A DNA stretch of 64,000 nt from Calocera cornea HHB12733 (Eukaryota; Basidiomycota; Dacrymycetes; Dacrymycetales; Dacrymycetaceae): NCBI GenBank assembly GCA_001632435.1, contig KV423991.1, forward strand, positions 38,108 to 102,107. Reading direction: 5' to 3'. The notes under the pieces are model-generated. The model was given only the letters and a program-made list of their open reading frames with translations. It was not told the DNA's origin and did no database searches. This document shows positions 1 through 11,919 of the stretch, piece after piece. Made by a program: the position numbers and the translations under genes. Position 1 is the first letter of the stretch. The number at the start of each line of letters is the position of its first letter.

Positions 1-1033
1 CCTGGGAGCGCCAGGCGTATGACAGCTCTGTGTCTGTGCTGTCAGACGAGGACAAGACTTTCCCTTGCCTCTATGCGACAAGAGGCGATGCAAGGCGGGG
101 TTGTCCTCGCGTGAGTCCGTTCCGCCCAGCCTTTCATTCGCGCTGATGTTGTCAAGGAACCGGGCGATTAGGAATGAGCAGCGCCTCTGAACGTCGGAGT
201 AGAGATCAGGAGGACAGGAGAAGAGTGCGAGCTGGCCTGTGCCCCTTCAAAGCAGCATGGAGTGCATCCAGGTCTGGGATGTGCCAGCTTGTAGCGGTGA
301 GAGCATGCGCGCGACGTGCACGAGCTGCGTACCGCCCCTTCAGCATGGGGCAGCGAGGTACATCTGCCAACCTCGAACACACCAAGCAAGAGGAACATGC
401 ACGCACATTCAAGTCGGAAGGCGAGTCGAGGTGGACAAGATGGAGTACCATTCCATTTCGATCTGCTGAAACTTGCAGGCAGGACGACCTAGGACAACGG
501 GAGGGCGCAGAGTACGCTGTACCTCCTACGGAGGAGAAGAGACGCACTTGTCCATTGTAGGATGTGAGGCTCAGTTTGGTTTGTGCAGCTTGACGAAACC
601 TCCAGCTAGCCTCGACTTTGGTTTCCGGCGGCCGTGGTGTTGGTGGTTCGTTCGAAAGAAGCGCCAGGCACAGGGTCCAGCATCAGGGCCGTGGCGTCGG
701 CGAACGAATCTTTGTATTCGCCCGGAACGAGATTTTCGCCTTGGTGTCCCCACCGCCCTTTTCCGGCCTAATTAACAGCGGAGAAGCTCCGTGCTGCTCC
801 TTTTCTTGCAATCAGGACTGCGAGAAGGTGCCAACGCGGAGTGCACATGGCCGCGATTCCAGCGAGGTCGACGAGCATACTCCTACCCAGGCCAACGCTT
901 CCATGTCACACGACCGCGACGGCGACTTCCTGAAGCTCAAGCTCGCCTCGGACTCCACCTGCACAACGCGGCAGCAGCCCACGCTCCCACGCTCTCCTTC
1001 CCTGCTGCTTGACACCACCCCACCACACCCAAG
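1..1033. other. Intergenic / upstream region, no supported gene
   Basis: Open frames on both strands here are short, overlap one another and are rich in Arg, Ser and Pro. None resembles a known protein or continues across a plausible intron. The right part would hold the promoter and 5' UTR of the GT90 gene that starts at 1034. I see no repeat or RNA gene. Confidence 0.5.
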
Positions 1034-3373
1034 ATGCTGCGCAGCCCGCGCCTGCCCCTTTCCTACACGCGGCGCGGCCCGCACTCGCGCCTCACTCAAC
1101 GCGCCCCGCTCCCGCTCACCGCCTCCCTCCGCTCATACTCGTTCAATTTCTGGCGCCGCATCCCCCGCCCGCTGCGCGTCGTCCTTGTCTTAATGGGACT
1201 GGGGCTGGCGGTGGTGTGGTGGAACTCTGGAGAGGGGAGGCAAAGGGTGAGCGGGAAGGAGCTGGATGCGCTCCTGGGCAAAGGGGAGGAGCTGGTGTGG
1301 GACGTGCCTGAGCCCGACGGGAGCCTGGTGAAAGAGTCGAATCAGCAGATCTTCTCCGGGGACGAAGAAGAGGACTCTGCCGCAATCCCCGCACCTCGAC
1401 CACCAGCGGCAGAAGAGCCCACCCTCCGTCCAGCGATCCCCGACCCCCCTTCCCCTCCCCCAAAACCGCAGAACCCGCACATCCGCCCGCGCCCCGCTGA
1501 GGTCCCCGCGCACTCTTTCCTCCCCAATGGTCTGCTGGAAGTGAACCCCGCAGGCCGGCATCCGATATACGACCTTATAGAGCGGGCGGAGGAAGAGTGG
1601 GCTGCGAAGCTCGCGCGAGCTAGTAAGACGCTCGAGCAGGCCGTGGGGGAGTATAGGCGGCGGTACGGGCGGAAGCCGCCGAGGGGGTTCGACAAGTGGT
1701 GCGCTTTTGTTCTCGGGGCTTGGAGCCGTCTTGTGCAAGTGCTGATGGGACGGATAGGTGGGCGTACGTGCAGAGGCACGATGTGCAGCTGCCGGACGAG
1801 TACGACCAGATCCTCGCCGACCTGGGCGGGTTCCACGCGTACAGCCCGGCCGACCTGCGCCGGCTCCAAACGACGACGCGCAAGCAGCCGGGCACGTACA
1901 CGCTCGGCACGACGTCGGGATCGCGGGGGACAGTAGAGCTCCTCGCGTCCAGCCTCGCGCAGGAGGAGGAAGCGCGCGGGTTCGCCGCGGCGAGGGAGCA
2001 GCTGGACCTGCTCGCGGGGTTCGGCGAGGACTGGGTGGATGGGGAGACGCGGAGGCGCACGAGCGTGGGGCAGGAGATCTGGGCAGCAACAGGGGAGTGG
2101 GAGGCCACCTTTTCCCTTGATGGGCCAAGGGAGCTCGCGGATTGGGGCTTGTATGAGGAGAGGAGGCTCAAGGCCGAGGCGAGGGAATGTGCGCCTATTT
2201 TTTCCCGTTCCCCTCTCATGCAGTCGACTGACGGGAAAGGAAGATATGGGCCTATTTAGGAAATCGCAGTCCGACTATCTAGGCTGGGGCGCGGCTTGCC
2301 CGCCCTCCTCTCCCCTGCGGGAAGACTGGCCCTTTCCCCCCTCACTTCCCCTCCCCCCACCCAACCCAAAGACATTTGTCCACTCCCCGCTTGCCGCGAG
2401 CGACACCTGCCTTCACCCGCAGCTCGTGCAGACCTCAGAGTTCCTCCTGTCCTACCCTGGGCGCGGGCCCGTGCTGCCCCTGCAGCCGAGGCTGTGGTTC
2501 GGCGGGCGGAAGACGGCGGCGCATGGGGATGTGCTTGTTGCTGCTGGGTGGGCTGGGGAGGGGGAGAAGGTAAGGTGGGAGGAGAAGGAGGACAAAGCGG
2601 TATGGCGCGGTGCTGTGGGGGATCTGGAGGTGGGCGCGAGGGCGGAGCAGGGGGAGCGGATGCGGCTCGTGAGGATGGTCAATGAGCGCAGTGAGGCGGA
2701 CTATCCTGTGAGCACCGCGTTTCGCATACTGTACCCTGGATGAGGACTGATTGCAGAAGGTGCTGCTGCCCGGCTCGGACGTGGAGCGCGTGGGACAGGC
2801 AGAGCCTCGCTCCCAAGCCGTGCTGAACCGGCTCGCAGACGGCGCATTCACGGGCGAGGCTCCCTCCCAGCTCTCCAACCTCCCATTCGCTCCCCCCCTC
2901 ACCCCCGCCGAAGAAGCCTCTTACAAGTACCTCATCTCCCTTTCCGACCCCCCCTCTTCCTTCCTGCGCCTCCTAGGCTCGGGCAGCGTTGTGCTCCAGT
3001 CCTCCGTCTTCCAGGACTGGTACGCCGAGCGCATGCTGCCCTGGGTGCATTACGTGCCCCTCTCTACAGGGCTGAGCGAGCTGTACGACACGCTCCTCTT
3101 CTTCCGCGGTGATCCGGAGCGGGGAGTGCCGGGGCAGGACGCGCTCGCGCGCGCCATTGGGGATGCGGGCAGGGAGTGGACGCGCAGGTTTGGCAGGAGG
3201 GAGGATGCGGTGGCTTATACTGTGCGTTCGGTCCCTTTTTTCTCAATGGCGGAGAAGGCTGAAGGGAGGCGCAGTGGAGGCTCTTTTTGGAGTATGGGCG
3301 GCTCGTGAGCGACGAGCGGAACGCGATGGTGTACGATCTGCCCGAGCCGGAGCCAGAAGAGGAGGACGGCTGA
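1034..3373 (+). CDS. GT90 (CAP10-like) glycosyltransferase, type II membrane protein
   Basis: Predicted Golgi glycosyltransferase of the CAP10 family, whose characterised fungal members are beta-1,2-xylosyltransferases acting on capsule polysaccharide and glycolipids. Five exons fit well: 1034-1698, 1758-2188, 2244-2707, 2757-3221 and 3275-3373, giving about 707 residues. After a basic, proline-rich tail comes one hydrophobic anchor (VVLVLMGLGLAVVWW, near residues 55-70), then a Pro/Glu-rich stem. The catalytic part begins near the EYRRRYGRKPPRGFDKW block and continues through WAYVQRHDVQLPDEYDQI, AVWRGAVGD and LPWVHYVPLS. Exon 3 uses the acceptor at 2243, which keeps the frame aligned with the neighbouring paralog (YMGLFRKSQSDYLGWG). 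The next gene, on the same strand, is a clear paralog, so this is a tandem duplicate. The sugar donor and acceptor cannot be read from the sequence. Confidence 0.9.
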
Positions 3374-4268
3374 TCTGCATCCCTTTGATCATTCGGTAGT
3401 TGTGTGATGTGCTCTCCACGTACATATATCCGCAAGCACCATCAGCGCTATCCGTATGTATTCCCGCAGTTTTTGGTTATATGCACCCGCTTTGGACACT
3501 TTACCATCTTCCATTATTTCTCGTGACGGCTATCATACCTTAGTTCTCCTGCTGGTCATCTCTCCTCGACTTGGTGCCGTGTGTTGGTTTGTTATCTGTT
3601 GGGTATTTCGTTACAAAACAATCAAGGGTTGCTTGGGTTTGTGCGACAGAACTGGAAAATGTTTCAAGCTGATCGACGACACCGGAGCCGTAAGCCCACC
3701 ATACAGTAGGGACGCTCTCAGCATCCAACAATATCACCTAGCACGCCCTATGCCGCTCTGTGGCACTCGTCCCGTAACGCGCCTCCCATCCATTCGCCCA
3801 CGCCACTGTGCGCCGCCAAGAATGTCGGAATAAATTATGTTCCAGCCTGGACCCTTACGTTACCCCTGACCACGCGGGCCGGTGCGGGGGAAACAAGGGA
3901 CGAAGCGCCGAAAGGGCGGGCGGGTGACAGTCTGATCGCGGGTGCTTCTCCTGCTTCGATGATGGAAAAATCGGGAGGAATCCTGACTGTCACGCTATTA
4001 CGGCGGCCAAAATCGTAAGTCTTGCCGGCAAGCTGCATGTGTTGCAGCGAATCGTCCCCATGTGCTGAATCACCCCGACTGCTTGCTGGTCGGACCATGG
4101 AGACACCGCTGGGGTCGGACCGGCTCGCGCTGCTTTGCTTCACACCATCACACTCGCTTGTTTTTGCACATCTGCACTCGCTTGGCTTGTCTTAAACCAG
4201 CCTGGCAAGGTCTTGCTCTACAGTACTCCTTACACCGCGAACACCGACGCGACGCGCCGTTTCTGGAG
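3374..4268. other. Intergenic region between the two tandem GT90 genes
   Basis: This holds the 3' UTR of the first GT90 gene and the promoter/5' UTR of the second. Open frames here are short and unrelated to known families. The frame of the second GT90 gene stays open upstream to an ATG at 4062, but that extension has no GT90-like sequence. Confidence 0.5.
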
Positions 4269-7152
4269 ATGCCCCCTCCCTCCTCCCCGCGACCGCCGCC
4301 CTTCTCCCCCCGCTCCCCACGCTCACCTCGTCTCACCCGCCTACGCGCCCCGCACTCCCCCTACCTTTCCCGCCCACCCCCGTCCGCCCTCTCCCAATGG
4401 TCTCACTCCCTCCGTAGATATCGCTCCGTGCTCAAGCTCCTCCTCGCCGCTCTGGTGATCGCGAGCGTCGTGTGGATCTGGCAGCCTCGGGAGGTGGTGG
4501 TGCCCCAGGTGGGGGTGTGGAGAGGGAGGGAGTACGGAAGGTCGGGGGGAGGAGCGGGAGAAGGAGCGAGGATCTACTCGGAGGGACACGCAGCCATGTG
4601 GGAGGCGGAGAACCCCCATTCCCCGCCGGACGTCGCGGAGAGCGCGCTGCCAGGAAGTGGCAACGCTGAAACACAGGTCGCACCGGGAAGGTCTGACGCG
4701 CAGTCAGGACAGGGAGGACAAGGAGGACAGTCAGGAGAAGGTGAGGGGAAAGAGGAAGAAGAGGACGCCCGGGGCTGGGCCAAGGACCAGCAGCGCGCGC
4801 TGAGGTTCGAAGCCAAGCGGCGTAAAGAGGTCGAAGAGCTCGCCAAGGCTGCACCCCCACCCGAGGCCCCTCCCCCTCCTCCACCACCACCTCTTCCTCT
4901 GCAGCCACTGGCAAGGCCGCCTCTACAGCAAGTAAAGGGCGACCCGGGCCTGCGCGGGCTGCAGAGGCTGCAGATGGGCCGACAGCGCTTGCAGCAACAA
5001 CAGCAACAATTGCAACATGTGCAACAGCAACAGCAAGACCAGCGCGCCCGGCAACCGCAAGACGGCCGTCAACAGCTACAGCAGGAGCCTCAACAGCCAC
5101 CAGCGGCGGCCGGTGTTCAACAACCGCCGAATCGCCCCACCTTCGAGCACGACGAGGATCCGAATGTCGTGCGTGCCATGGATTTGGCTCAGCAGGGAGC
5201 GCCGCACTGGGGACCCGGGCGGGTAGGCGGGTTGGTGCGCCCTGTGCTCGTAGGTGCAGCGGAGCACATCCCGGCAGATCGCGTGCCCGTCCCCGTTCCT
5301 GAGCGTGCTGTAGGCGAGCAGCAGCCCCTTGACCCCGCCCTCGCCCTAGCAGCGGCGGCACCAGCATCTCCGGAGCTCAAGCCGCACACGTACCTCACCA
5401 ACGGGCTGGTGCTCACGAACCCCCTCGGCCGGCACCCGATCCTCGACCTCATCGTCCGCTCCTCCCGCGAGTGGCAGCTCAAGCTCGCGCGCCAGTCCCG
5501 CTCTCTCCCCGAGGCCGTGGCGGAGTACCAGCGGCGGTACGGGCGCGTTCCGCCGAGGGGGTTCGGCGCGTGGTGGGCCTATGTGCAGAGGCACGAGGTG
5601 CAGCTGCCCGACGAGTACGACCAGATCGCGCGGGACTTGGAGCCGTTCTGGGGGGTTAGTGCAAGTGAGGCGAGGGCGATGCAGGAGGTTGCCAGGGCGA
5701 GGGAGGGGACGTACACGCTTGTGAGCAGCCGGGAGCGTGGCCGGGTAGTGCTTGGCGGGCTGAGGGTGGAGAAGGAGGACGAGCCGCGTGGGATGGAAAG
5801 GGCGAGGGCGCAGCTCGAGCTTGTGCACGGGTTCGGGGCGGTGTGGTTGGACGAGAATGGGGAGAGGACCACGGTGGAGAGAGAGATTGTGAAGGCTACG
5901 GGCGACTGGGAAGTCACCTTCGGCGCCGGGGAGACGCCGCGGGAGCTGGTGGACTGGGAGGTCGACAACGACAGGAGGTGGAAGGCCAAGTCCGGGAAGG
6001 GTGCGTGCTGCTCGCGGAGTGAGGTGGGCTGATGCTGACCATCCACAGTGGTAGAAGTAGCGAGGAAAGGCAAGCAGGCGTACACTGGGTGGGCGGCCGC
6101 CTGCCCACCCTCGTCTCCATTGCGTGTCTCCTGGCCCCGCCAGCCAGACCTCCCGCTCCAGCCATCCGAACCCAAGACGTTCATCCACACGCAGCTGTCG
6201 GCCATGAACCCATGCGAGCACACCTGGCTCGTGCACACCTCCGGCTTCCTGATCAGCCAAGCGCGTGGGCCGCCGCTCCCAGAGACCGGCTCGCTGCTCT
6301 TCGGAACGAGCAAGACGAGTCTGCACGCGGACGTGCTGGCTGTGTCGACCGAGGGGTGGATCGAGGACGTCAGTGGGGACGTGCCATGGGAAGAGAAGCA
6401 GGACTCGCGCCTTGTGTGGAGGGGTAGCAACGCTGGTGTGCCGGCCACGCCGGAGAGCCGCTGGGAGGCGAGCCAGAGGATCAGATTTGTGGAGATGACC
6501 GGCGTGCACGATGCCCTCCTCCAGTACCCTGTGCGTTCGCGTCTTCTCGCTTTCAATGTCCCTGCATACTAACCATGAGCAGGTCCTCCTCTCCCAGGCA
6601 GACAACATGCCCGTCGGCCGTCCCCAGCCTCGCCCCCAAACCTGGATGAACGAACTTCTAACGGACGCCGCCTTCGTGCGCGGCCCCGTAGAGTGCTCCG
6701 CACGTGCCTGCGACGACCTCTGGGAGCGGTTCGAGTTCCGCTCCTCTATGCCCCTGGCCACGCAATACGGGTACAAGTACGCGTTCGACCTGGACGGGAA
6801 AGGGCCGAGCGAGCGATTCAAGCGACTCTTGACGTCGCGCTCGATGGTCTTGCAGAGCACGGGCTTCACGCAGTGGTACACAGATCGTATCCAGCCATGG
6901 GTACACTACGTGCCTGTCCAGGTGGACCTCAGCGATCTGTACGATATCCTCACCTTCTTCGCGGGTGACGTGGCTGCGGGTGGGAAAGGGGGACACGATG
7001 CGCTCGCGCGGGAGATTGCGCTGCAAGGGAGAGAGTGGAGCAGAGCGTTCTGGAGGAAAGAGGATATGGTGGCCTATACGTGGCGGCTCATGCTCGAGTA
7101 CGGCAGGGTGGTGAGCGACGACAGAGATAATATGGGGTTTGAGCTGCCTTGA
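4269..7152 (+). CDS. GT90 (CAP10-like) glycosyltransferase with long Gln/Pro-rich stem
   Basis: Second tandem CAP10-family enzyme, probably a Golgi xylosyltransferase-type protein. Three exons (4269-6000, 6049-6530, 6583-7152) give about 927 residues. It has a Ser/Pro-rich cytosolic tail, one anchor segment (VLKLLLAALVIASVVWIW, about residues 57-74) and an unusually long low-complexity stem with a polyproline run and a Gln-rich stretch near 4985-5100. The catalytic region carries the same landmarks as its neighbour: YQRRYGRVPPRGFGAWWAYV, RHEVQLPDEYDQI, RLVWRGSNAG and QPWVHYVPVQVDLSDLYDI. It has fewer introns than the first copy; the donor at 6001 and acceptor at 6048 restore a frame matching the first copy. 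An in-frame ATG at 4062 would add about 69 residues; I prefer 4269 because the intervening residues do not look like a Golgi tail. Confidence 0.9.
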
Positions 7153-7400
7153 TGTTATGGCTAAGATTTGGCGGTGCTGGTTTGTGTTATACTTTGGTCA
7201 TGCCCAAGGCGCATTGTAATATCGATACCCTGTCCAGTCTAATAAATAGTTGTTCCTCCCAATCAATGTGAGGGTGGACCACGCAAAAGCCATCGGTTCA
7301 TATTCAAACGTTGGTCTGGGAACAGATACAGCATTCTTTGCTCACTTCCCTCCTCACCCATGTCACCGTTTTCCCTTACCCACAACGCCTATGGTGCCGC

Positions 7401-8016
7401 TCAGTACCCCGCGCTCGTCAGGTAGTCGGCGAGGCTCTCGGTGACAGAGGCGGCCTCGGGGTTTTGGATCGGCGCGTCGTACTCCGCGACGAGGACGGTC
7501 TGCTTCGTCTTGTATAAAATGATGCCTTTTGTCTGTGGGGACGGTTAGCTGATGTCCCGCATGGACATTGAGCTGAACGCGCCTCCCGCTCACCATACAG
7601 CTTCGCTTTATCCGCCACGAGCGTGAAGAACTTGTACCCGCTCACACGCACCCCGCGATCCTGCGCCACCGTCGGGTCATTGAACACCTCGATGATCGCT
7701 TTCTGTTCCTCGGGGGAAATCTGTGGAGTGGAGAGTGCTGGGTAAGTCACCTGGGTGGGAACAGGGAGGCCAAGGAAGGGGCAATAGAGCAGGGGAGGGA
7801 GCAAGGCAGTGGGATGGTACAGAAGTGCAGTGGGTTGTAAACGCACGGTAAACCCGTTGGTGGTTGCCCACACGCCGCCCCTCAGGCCGAGGATCGCAGC
7901 GCGGGAGACCTTGCCCGAGCCCACGAGCTGATTGTCGACGTACGCTGGGCAGTGTCAGTAGCACGCCCCATTTCAACTCATCAGGGCAGGGGGAATAGCG
8001 CACATTGCCAGGACAT
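7401..8016 (-). CDS. Profilin (first of two tandem copies)
   Basis: Small cytosolic actin-monomer-binding protein that promotes ADP-ATP exchange on actin and delivers actin to formins. Exon 1 encodes only MSWQ plus one base (8016-8004); after an intron the frame resumes as SYVDNQLVGSGKVSRAAILG. The profilin core follows (GGVWATTNGF, EEQKAIIEVFNDP, GVRVSGYKFF) and the protein ends LADYLTSAGY. The actin-binding C-terminal helix and the N-terminal MSWQ-YVD signature are both present. As I can splice it, the loop after KLYG is shorter than in the downstream copy (KLYGKQGPNG); a different junction near 7530-7590 is possible. Four or five exons in about 620 bp. Confidence 0.93.
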
Positions 8017-9046
8017 TGCTTGATGTGTTGGGATGTACTTCAACTGCGAGATAAGGAGGTGAAAGAGAAAGCGAGGGAGAGCTGTGAGTTTGAGGTGACC
8101 TGTGCTGGCAAAGTTATCGGAGGAGTGGGTCGAGGACACCGCTGGACAAGGCCCAGGGGCGGCGAGGGCGCTAGAAGGATGCTACGAAGCTAGGCTCGTT
8201 TAGGGAAAGATAGTATCAATGCGCTCCGTTGCCTGCAGGGGCATGTACGGCTATGCGCGAAGTATCATCGCGCTGTCTAATTGCGCCAGTCTTGATGCCG
8301 TAACATGCCTATCCATGTATAGTGTTCCGGCGTTTGTCAAGGTGCGGATGCCGGACATGTGACAAACTGGCATTGTGATTGTCAATTTCCTTCCTCACAC
8401 GGATATAGTGTTTATTCTCCATCAGTGCACATTGCCGCCGCCTCCCTTACTATTCCTTCTTGTATTTATTACCGGGGCCTGTCACATGTCCAGCTACTAA
8501 CTACAGTACTGTTGGGGTGCAGCAGCTTCTCGATAATGTATGACATGCTGCGGAGTCCTCAAAAGCGGAGGCACCCGCAAGGGACGTTGCGCTGCAGGGG
8601 AGGGGGAGGGGTGTGCCGATAGAGGAGGGACTAACATCTAGCTGGTGAGGTTTGAATAAGTTACCTCAGGATGGTGAGCGAAGATGGGATAACCTGGAGT
8701 GAGATCCTCAGATCTGATCAGGTGCTTGACGGAGGGTGGTCGTGTGATACTCAGCAGTGCACGAGTCGCGCTGGTAAGAGGAATATCCGTTAATGCGATC
8801 GTTCGCAATCGGGGTGCGGTACGCGTCCAGCAAGCATAGGGAATCGAGTTGACATTTCAGTTGTGGGTTTCGTTTCGGCACACGGATACAGCGTTTCCTT
8901 CTCCCCTCACTTCCACCTCACATCTCCCGCATTCTAACCCCTTCCCGCAGCACAAGCACATCCCGCCTCCCCCGATCCTCGTCCGAGCCACACGAATGCA
9001 CGAGTGTACGAGCACGCGAGCACGCGAGGAGCCGGGCCGCCTTCGC
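8017..9046. other. Intergenic region between the profilin genes
   Basis: About 1 kb with the promoter of the first profilin (read leftward) and the 3' UTR of the second. No open frame resembles a protein family. I see no profilin remnant here, so the duplication is either old or did not carry flanking sequence. Confidence 0.5.
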
Positions 9047-9823
9047 TCAGTAATTGACGCTCCGCAGGTAGTCCCCGAGCTTCTCGACGACCACGTTGGC
9101 CTCGCCGGCCAGGACGGGCGCCTTGTATTCGGCTACAACGACAGCTTGAGTTGTCTTGACTAGGGTGCAGCCGTTAGGCTGGTAAGGGGTTAGCGGGTTG
9201 TTCGTCGTTCGAGGGGATGAGGATAAGGGAAGGTGGAGGAAGTTGCGGTGGAGACAGGTATAACAAAGGAAGCATGAAGTATCACCAATAGAGGAGACAA
9301 GTAGATGGTAGGTGGAAGAGGGTATGAGGGGCCGCAGCAAAGTGCAAGGGACAAAAGGACATGGACTGGACGGTCGACTCACCCCCTGCTTGCCATACAG
9401 CTTCTGGTCGTCCACCTGGACTGTGAAGAACTTGGTGCCCGCGAGGCGTACACCACTCGCCTGCGCTGCCGAGGGGTCCTGGAACACGCGTACGATCGCT
9501 TGCTGTTCGGGGATGGACAGCTGGGAAGGAGGTCAGCGCTGTTCGGTGGGGGGTAAAAGGGGGTGGAGGCTAGGTGGATGCGGGACTGGCAAGCCAGGGA
9601 CGGGGAAAGTGGGGGTGGGAGAGAATAACAGTGGGAATGGGAGATGTACGCACGTCAAATCCCGGGCTGGCTGCCCAGACGCCGCCCTGGAGGCCGATGA
9701 TGGCGGCGCGAGAGATCTTGCCGGTGCCGACGAGATGGTCGTCGACGTACGCTTAACCCGTGTATCAGCGCGCATCCTTCGATGAAGCACATTCAGGGGG
9801 CATGACGTACCTTGCCAGGACAT
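9047..9823 (-). CDS. Profilin (second tandem copy)
   Basis: Actin-binding profilin paralogous to the gene about 1 kb to its left, on the same strand. Exon 1 is 9823-9811 (MSWQ plus one base); the donor GTACGT and a 50-60 bp intron lead to AYVDDHLVGTGKISRAAIIG. Later blocks are LQGGVWAASPGF, QQAIVRVFQDPSAAQ, GVRLAGTKFFTVQ, KLYGKQG, PNGCTLVKTTQAVVVAEY and the C-terminus LGDYLRSVNY. The intron positions after MSWQ, after GF and after the KLYG loop match the other copy, showing shared descent. One intron (about 9180-9370) is much longer than usual for this window. The start lies 371 bp from the oppositely oriented triosephosphate isomerase gene, so the two genes probably share promoter sequence. 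Confidence 0.95.
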
Positions 9824-10194
9824 TGTCTGTGAACTTGTATGTAATCTGGACGATAAGGATGCTCGAGAAAGTGAGGAAGCAAGCTGAGCGTGAGCCTGTT
9901 GTTGCGTTCGCTAAAGGGTAGGGCGTTGGCTGCGGTGCGCTGGCCGGTGGGCCCGTCCGCGGCGGTTGGGTGGCCGGCCGTGGCTGTGCATCCCGAGCGG
10001 AGGCGGATTCGGTCACCTCCGCGTGTGTCTCCGGGCGGACTAGGGCGTGATCAGTCCCCCAAGGAAGGCCGCACACACACAGGCGGGAATCAGCTCCTAC
10101 TTTCACTCTCGAATTGGGCGCATATATCTACCTGGTTCACCGCTCCCCTCCTCCGCACATTGTCTCCAACGACCTCCCCCTTGAAGCCCACACA
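9824..10194. promoter_or_regulatory. Shared divergent promoter region, profilin / triosephosphate isomerase
   Basis: This 371-bp interval separates the profilin start (leftward) from the triosephosphate isomerase start (rightward), so both core promoters must lie in or near it. A TATATA-like stretch at 10122-10127, about 70 bp before the isomerase ATG, is a plausible core element. Pyrimidine-rich sequence between it and the ATG fits the leaders of highly expressed fungal housekeeping genes. Function is inferred from position only. Confidence 0.5.
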
Positions 10195-11206
<1,012 letters not shown>

Positions 11207-11919
11207 GCGACCGCCCCCCCCCCCTTACACACACACACACACAGCAGCGGACGCGTAGGCGAAGAACTGAAGTGAACTGAAGTGAATTGAGCTGACTGCA
11301 GGGAGCTCTTCCGGAGAGACCCGGAGAGGGAATGTAATAACGAGAAAATAGAAAGCATGGGACATGAATTTGCAGCACTTCTCTACGGGCTTCTCCTTGC
11401 AGTTCCTCTTCCCCTGGCTCTGGTGCGATCGTCGGGTCAACCCCACGCTCCGGCTCTGGCTGGGAGCACCCTATTCTCTGGGAGAGAGAGGGGCGCTCCG
11501 ACTCTCCCCGCATTCTGGTCGTGTGCCCCGCACACTGCACACCACACGCCATTGACAGCTCACAGGCACAACAGACACCATACAGGCCGCCCCGGCTTCC
11601 CCCTACCTGCTTAAGCACGCGCAGAAGCCGTCTCGTGCCTGGGGCCGGGGCGAAGCGGTCTTCGAGGACGCTGAAAGTCGCCGGTTCACGCTCCCTTGGC
11701 CAGGCGTGAGTCGAGCTTCCGCGGCAGAAGCTGGGCCGGTTAAGCCGCCAGCCGGCGGGTGCTCTCGGTTGCTACTCTCTGCTGGCAGGCTTGTAAGGTA
11801 TCATTGGACATGCTAGGAGATACAATGCATTTTTACTACATGCGCTACTGCGTTAGATTACGATTACTCGCCCGGGTATTTTCCACGCAACCAGCCCCGC
11901 AAAGCTCATAGCTCAGAGT
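11207..11919. other. Intergenic region between convergent genes
   Basis: This lies between the ends of the triosephosphate isomerase gene (rightward) and the GT18-like gene (leftward), so it should hold two 3' UTRs and terminators. It starts with a C run and an AC dinucleotide repeat. No further gene is seen. Confidence 0.5.
11214..11243. repeat. Poly-C tract followed by AC microsatellite
   Basis: A run of C (about 11214-11224) is followed by an AC dinucleotide repeat (about 11227-11243), eight bases after the isomerase stop codon. It lies in the 3' UTR and is likely length-variable. Confidence 0.85.

Noticed and set aside
4062..4268. Upstream ATG extension of the second GT90 gene
   Set aside because: The extra residues do not resemble a Golgi tail and have no counterpart in the paralog, so the start at 4269 was used.
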